Assembly (NCBI RefSeq): GCF_016862995.1
Contig: NZ_BOOA01000021.1
Location: forward strand, 53,074-117,073
DNA from: Acrocarpospora phusangensis
GTDB lineage: Bacteria > Actinomycetota > Actinomycetes > Streptosporangiales > Streptosporangiaceae
Direction: 5' to 3'
Length of the DNA stretch: 64,000 bases
Shown: positions 60,754-64,000 of the stretch, one piece after another
Position numbering within the stretch: the first letter of the stretch is position 1
How the letters are laid out: each line of letters begins with the position of its first letter
The notes under the pieces: generated by a model
Told to the model about the DNA's origin: nothing
Databases searched by the model: none
What the model saw: only the letters and a program-made list of their open reading frames with translations
Translations under genes and position numbers: made by a program

Positions 60754-60885
60754 GCCCAGACTGTAGGCCACCGGGCCGACAGAACCCCCGCCCGGTCGTT
60801 TTCCCGCTTCCTTCATGATTCCCAGACGCCGCATCCCTGCCCGCGGCGCGTAGGATCGACGCCAAGGAAGGGGAACATCACCACT

Positions 60886-62004
60886 ATGAGCACACCATCG
60901 CCGGGGCTGCGCATGGGCCGGCCGTTCGGCATCCCGGTGTACGTGTCGCCCACGTGGCTGATCGTCGCCGCGTTCATCACGATCAGCTTCAAGCCCCAGG
61001 TGGGCGACCGGCTCCCGGAGTTCTCCGACCTCGCGCAGTACGGCATCGCCCTGATGTTCGCCGTGCTCCTCTACGTGTCGGTGCTCCTGCACGAGCTCGC
61101 CCACTGCGTGGTCGCCAAGGCGTACGGGCTGCCCGTCAAGCGCATCACGCTCTACCTGCTGGGCGGCGTCTCCGAGATCGAGAAGGAGCCGGACACCCCC
61201 GGCAAGGAGTTCCTGGTCTCCTTCGCCGGGCCGATGGCCTCCCTTGGCCTCGCCGGGATCTTCTTCCTGGCCGACGGGGTGGTGGACGGCAACTCGGTGC
61301 CCGGCGTCCTGATCTTCATGATGTGGACCTCGAACCTGATCGTCGGCATCTTCAACCTGCTGCCCGGCCTGCCCCTGGACGGCGGACGGATGCTGCGGGC
61401 GGGCGTGTGGAAGGCCACCAGAAGCCCCAACTCCGGCACCGTGGCCGCCGCCTGGGTCGGCAGGGCGGTGGCCGTGGCGCTGGTGCTGTCGCAGCTGATC
61501 CTGCCGCTGATGGCCGGTCAGGAGCCCGACTTCACGCCGCTGCTCTGGTCGATGGTGCTGGCCTCCTTCATCTGGATCGGCGCCTCCCAGTCGCTGCGGG
61601 TGGCCAAGGTGCGCTCCCGGCTGCCCCAGGTCCGGGCCAGGACCCTGGCCCGCAGGGCGCTCCCGGTGACCGCCGAGGTCCCGCTGGCCGAGGCGCTGCG
61701 CCGGGCGCGCGAGGGCGGCGCGGGCGCGATCGTGGTGGTCGACCACGAGGGCAGGCCGACCGCGATCGTGAACGAGGCCGCCGTCAACGCCACCCCGGAA
61801 CAGCGCCGCCCGTGGGTCACCGCGGGCGCGGTCGCGCGTAGTCTGGAACCGGCGTTGGTGCTGGGCGCCGACCTGGAGGGCGAGTCCCTCATCGACGCCA
61901 TGCGCGGCAATCCGGCGGGGGAGTACCTGCTGGTCGAGCGGGGCGGCGAGATCTACGGAGTGCTCGCCACGGCCGACGTCAACAAGGTCTTCACCGGCGT
62001 ATGA
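60886..62004 (+). CDS. Site-2 protease-family metalloprotease with CBS domains (Rip3-like)
   Basis: A 372-residue M50 protease. The N-terminal part has six or so membrane helices with the zinc motif His69, Glu70, His73 (LLHELAHCV) and the third ligand Asp165 (NLLPGLPLDGGRML). The C-terminal 120 residues are two CBS domains (PLAEALRRAREGGAGAIVVV, YLLVERGGEIYGVLATADV), which bind adenosine nucleotides. It would cut membrane-bound regulators in response to energy or other signals. GGAAGGGGAA precedes the ATG. Confidence 0.92.
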   Translation: MSTPSPGLRMGRPFGIPVYVSPTWLIVAAFITISFKPQVGDRLPEFSDLAQYGIALMFAVLLYVSVLLHELAHCVVAKAYGLPVKRITLYLLGGVSEIEKEPDTPGKEFLVSFAGPMASLGLAGIFFLADGVVDGNSVPGVLIFMMWTSNLIVGIFNLLPGLPLDGGRMLRAGVWKATRSPNSGTVAAAWVGRAVAVALVLSQLILPLMAGQEPDFTPLLWSMVLASFIWIGASQSLRVAKVRSRLPQVRARTLARRALPVTAEVPLAEALRRAREGGAGAIVVVDHEGRPTAIVNEAAVNATPEQRRPWVTAGAVARSLEPALVLGADLEGESLIDAMRGNPAGEYLLVERGGEIYGVLATADVNKVFTGV

Positions 62005-62238
62005 GCACCGGCCGGCGGGGGCGGCCGACGAGCCGTGACGGGCGCGTGATATGGGCGTGACATGGGCGGGAACGCTCACCTGCCGAAGACATTTGTCCCA
62101 CTCGTCTTACGGGCGATCCGCCACTAGTGTTCTGGTCAGCTGATCAGGAGTGTTCTGTTTGCCACGTTTGAGGACTGATCGACGCGGCGCGTGTTCGGCG
62201 CCGCCGGTCGGGTGGCGTGTGCGGGGAGGGAGAGGTCT
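62005..62238 (+). other. Intergenic region before the FHA gene
   Basis: No gene is seen. Tandem near-repeats GCGTGATATGG and GCGTGACATGG lie at 62044-62065. AGTGTTCTG occurs at 62126-62134 and 62149-62157 around the palindrome TCAGCTGA (62136-62143). These could be control sites for the FHA gene. Confidence 0.35.
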
Positions 62239-63720
62239 GTGACGGATCAGGGCGCGGGGGTTGTCCGTCCGCTTCCGGGTGAAGGCGTGGTGGCCCATTT
62301 CAACGGGCTGCTGCTGGTCTGCGGTCCCGCGGGCCCGGTCGTGGAGGAGTTGCTCGACGCGCTGCGGGAGACCGCCGGCACCGGCGGCGACGGACGTGTG
62401 CTGGCCCGGCGGGTCGCCATGGTCCTGGCCCGGTCCATGAACGGGGACCCGATCTCCTGCGCGGTGGCCGGTTCCGCCGGCGGCGGGGTGGCGGTCCTGG
62501 TGTGCGGGGCGGCCACGGCCACGGTGCTGGGCGGCCCGGACGGCGACGTGATGCTCTCCGGCCAGGATTCGCTGACGTGGACCGACCGTTTGGTGAACGG
62601 CCCTGTGACCAAGGTGGAGCTGCGCCTGCCGGGCGCCGGGCCTTCGAGTCCGTACGCGCGACTGGACGGCGGCGTGGTGGCCGGGGCGGGTGTGGAGATC
62701 GACTACACCTCGCCGGGGCAGACCGTGCACCGCCCGGTTCCGGTGGGGCCCGGGCATCCGTACGCGTCGCAGCCCGGGCCGCACGGGCAGCCGGGTCAGT
62801 CGGGTCCGGCCCAGTCGATCCTGCCGCCCGAGCCGATCGCGCCCCGTGAGCCCGTCGTGCCGCCGTATGGTCCGCCCGCCGGCGGGCCGCCGATGCCCCC
62901 GCCGATGCCGCCGCCGCCCATGCCTCCGGGTCCGCCGCCGATGCCTCCGGGTCCGCCGCCCGCTCCGCCCGGCCCGCCGCCGGGGCCGCTGGGGCACCCG
63001 TCCGGGCCGCAGCCGCATCCTCTGCCGCTGCCGCCCATGCCGCAGCCGATGCCGCCGGGCAACCCGCCGATGCCGCCGCCCATGCCCACCGGGCCGCAGC
63101 CCCTCCCCGTGGAGGAGCCGATGCCGGTGGCGACCAGGGACGACGACTACCAGCAGTCCAACGGCCACCAGTCCGGGTCGGTCACGCGGACCGGCGACGT
63201 CAGCGAGAGCACCCAGCTGGACGCCACGCCCGATCGTGAGTCGGGGCCGATGGTGCACGGGGTGGACTGCAAGAACGACCACTTCAACGATCCGCGGGTG
63301 CCGTACTGCGCGGTGTGCGGGGTGCCGCTGGTGCAGAGCACGCTGGTGCCGTACAAGGGGACGAGGCCGGCGCTCGGGGTGCTGCTGCTCGACGACGGGC
63401 TCGCGCTGCGGCTGGACTCGGACTACATCCTGGGCCGCGACCCGGAGCGCGCCTCCGAGGTCCAGGCCGGCCAGGCCAGGCCCGCGAGGGTCACCAGCCC
63501 CGACGGCTCGGTCTCCCGCCGCCACCTCCGGGTGGCCCTGGAGGGCTGGGACGTCACGCTCGTGGACCTGGGCTCCGTGAACGGCACCCAGATTCAGCCG
63601 CCGGGAGACCCCAACTACTACGACATCCCGCCCAACGAGTCGGTCCCGATCGTGCCGGGCACCACCGTGCGCATCGGCGTCTCCAGGACCATGCGCTTCG
63701 ACGGCCACCGCGAAGCCTGA
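62239..63720 (+). CDS. FHA domain protein with proline-rich linker and zinc-ribbon-like motif
   Basis: A 493-residue protein. Residues 1-155 are a globular domain resembling a phosphatase-like fold (VAHFNGLLLVCGPAGP, PISCAVAGSAGGGVAVLVCG). Residues about 185-295 are proline/methionine-rich repeats (PPMPPGPPP type). A zinc-ribbon-like motif follows at about 338-360 (DCKNDHFNDPR, YCAVCGVPL). The C-terminal FHA domain has YILGRDPERA, SRRHLRV and LGSVNGTQI and binds phosphothreonine. Proteins of this type work with Ser/Thr kinases in actinomycetes. The GTG start has GGGGAGGGAGAGG upstream. Confidence 0.85.
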   Translation: MTDQGAGVVRPLPGEGVVAHFNGLLLVCGPAGPVVEELLDALRETAGTGGDGRVLARRVAMVLARSMNGDPISCAVAGSAGGGVAVLVCGAATATVLGGPDGDVMLSGQDSLTWTDRLVNGPVTKVELRLPGAGPSSPYARLDGGVVAGAGVEIDYTSPGQTVHRPVPVGPGHPYASQPGPHGQPGQSGPAQSILPPEPIAPREPVVPPYGPPAGGPPMPPPMPPPPMPPGPPPMPPGPPPAPPGPPPGPLGHPSGPQPHPLPLPPMPQPMPPGNPPMPPPMPTGPQPLPVEEPMPVATRDDDYQQSNGHQSGSVTRTGDVSESTQLDATPDRESGPMVHGVDCKNDHFNDPRVPYCAVCGVPLVQSTLVPYKGTRPALGVLLLDDGLALRLDSDYILGRDPERASEVQAGQARPARVTSPDGSVSRRHLRVALEGWDVTLVDLGSVNGTQIQPPGDPNYYDIPPNESVPIVPGTTVRIGVSRTMRFDGHREA

Positions 63721-63730
63721 TCAACCCGAC

Positions 63731-63773
63731 CCGGGCAGCTCCCACAGCGGACCCTGCCCGGTTCGCCGTTTTT
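63731..63773 (+). terminator. Intrinsic terminator after the FHA gene
   Basis: CCGGGCAG (63731-63738) pairs with CTGCCCGG (63754-63761), followed by TTCGCCGTTTTT. It closes the FHA transcript. Confidence 0.8.
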
Positions 63774-63780
63774 CCCCCGC

Positions 63781-64000
63781 CTTGGCCGCGCCGGTGTCCC
63801 GACCCCCAAACCCTCTTCATCCGGCAATCCTCCGATCCCCGGCAATCAAGCTGGCTTGGCCGCGCCGGTGTCTCGACCCCGAACCTTCTTCATCCGGCAA
63901 TCCTCGGATCCCGGGCAATCAAGCTGGCTTGGCCGCGCCGGTGTCTCGACCCCGAACCTTCTTCATCCGGCAATCCTCGGATCCCGGGCAATCGAGCCGG
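63781..64000. repeat. Three tandem 73-74 bp repeats at the right edge
   Basis: Unit 1 (63781-63854, 74 bp), unit 2 (63855-63927, 73 bp) and unit 3 (63928-64000, 73 bp) follow head to tail. Units 2 and 3 differ at two bases near the end; unit 1 differs at several. Each begins CTTGGCCGCGCCGGTGTC and contains GGCAATC twice. The unit length is not a multiple of three and no gene is seen. The array may continue beyond the window. Confidence 0.9.

Noticed and set aside
63781..64000. CRISPR array
   Set aside because: The 73-74 bp units are repeated as a whole, with no short repeat alternating with unique spacers, and no cas genes are near.

Overview
The window is high-GC DNA from a filamentous-type actinomycete. 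Three things support this: a mycothiol ligase gene (mshC) in its usual neighbourhood (histidine phosphatase, DUF3090, SCO1664-like), a FabG-InhA pair, and several actinobacterial families (DUF3099, DUF6457, PAC2). The style fits Streptosporangiaceae or a relative, but that placement is inference. Genes are tightly packed, and many operon partners overlap by ATGA or GTGA. No tRNA, rRNA, CRISPR array or prophage was seen.

Layout. 1-9.6 kb: the end of an ABC transporter, a sulfotransferase, an LD-carboxypeptidase, a GH15 enzyme, a divergent yczE/yczR pair, a TRIC-type channel and an acyl-CoA synthetase. 9.6-11.8 kb: two related secreted proteins. 11.8-15.3 kb: a compact phenolic-lipid type locus (type III polyketide synthase, membrane methyltransferase, FAD oxidoreductase and a divergent UbiA prenyltransferase). 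15.3-20 kb: a decayed SigE-family sigma gene, rtcB, moaA, a probable mobA remnant with DUF6457, a non-coding region with a candidate C-rich-loop small RNA, DUF3099 and dodecin. 19.4-24 kb: tldE/tldD and fabG/inhA. 25-32.4 kb: an aldo/keto reductase, the uppP-to-mshC gene series, a Tat-exported amidase and a peptide deformylase.

32.5-42.2 kb is a complete assimilatory nitrate module: transporter, nitrate reductase, its FAD partner, NirB, NirD, an NnaR-type regulator and a CbiX-type chelatase. Almost every start overlaps the previous stop. 42-49.4 kb holds a TetR-like gene without its DNA-binding domain, PAC2, metH, a HAD phosphatase and a LuxR-type ATPase regulator. 50-56.4 kb is a five-gene peptide ABC importer with a strong hairpin after the binding-protein gene.

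56.4-59.7 kb is a NarL-type two-component system split by a TnpB-only IS element. The ancestral kinase/regulator junction can be read from a 9-bp, in-register direct repeat on both sides. The window ends with a RecB-like nuclease, a site-2 protease with CBS domains, a proline-rich FHA protein, its terminator and three tandem 73-74 bp repeats that reach the last base.

The observations most worth following are the three-hairpin RNA at about 18.7 kb, the TnpB insertion, the type III PKS locus, the terminal repeats and the small group of decayed genes.
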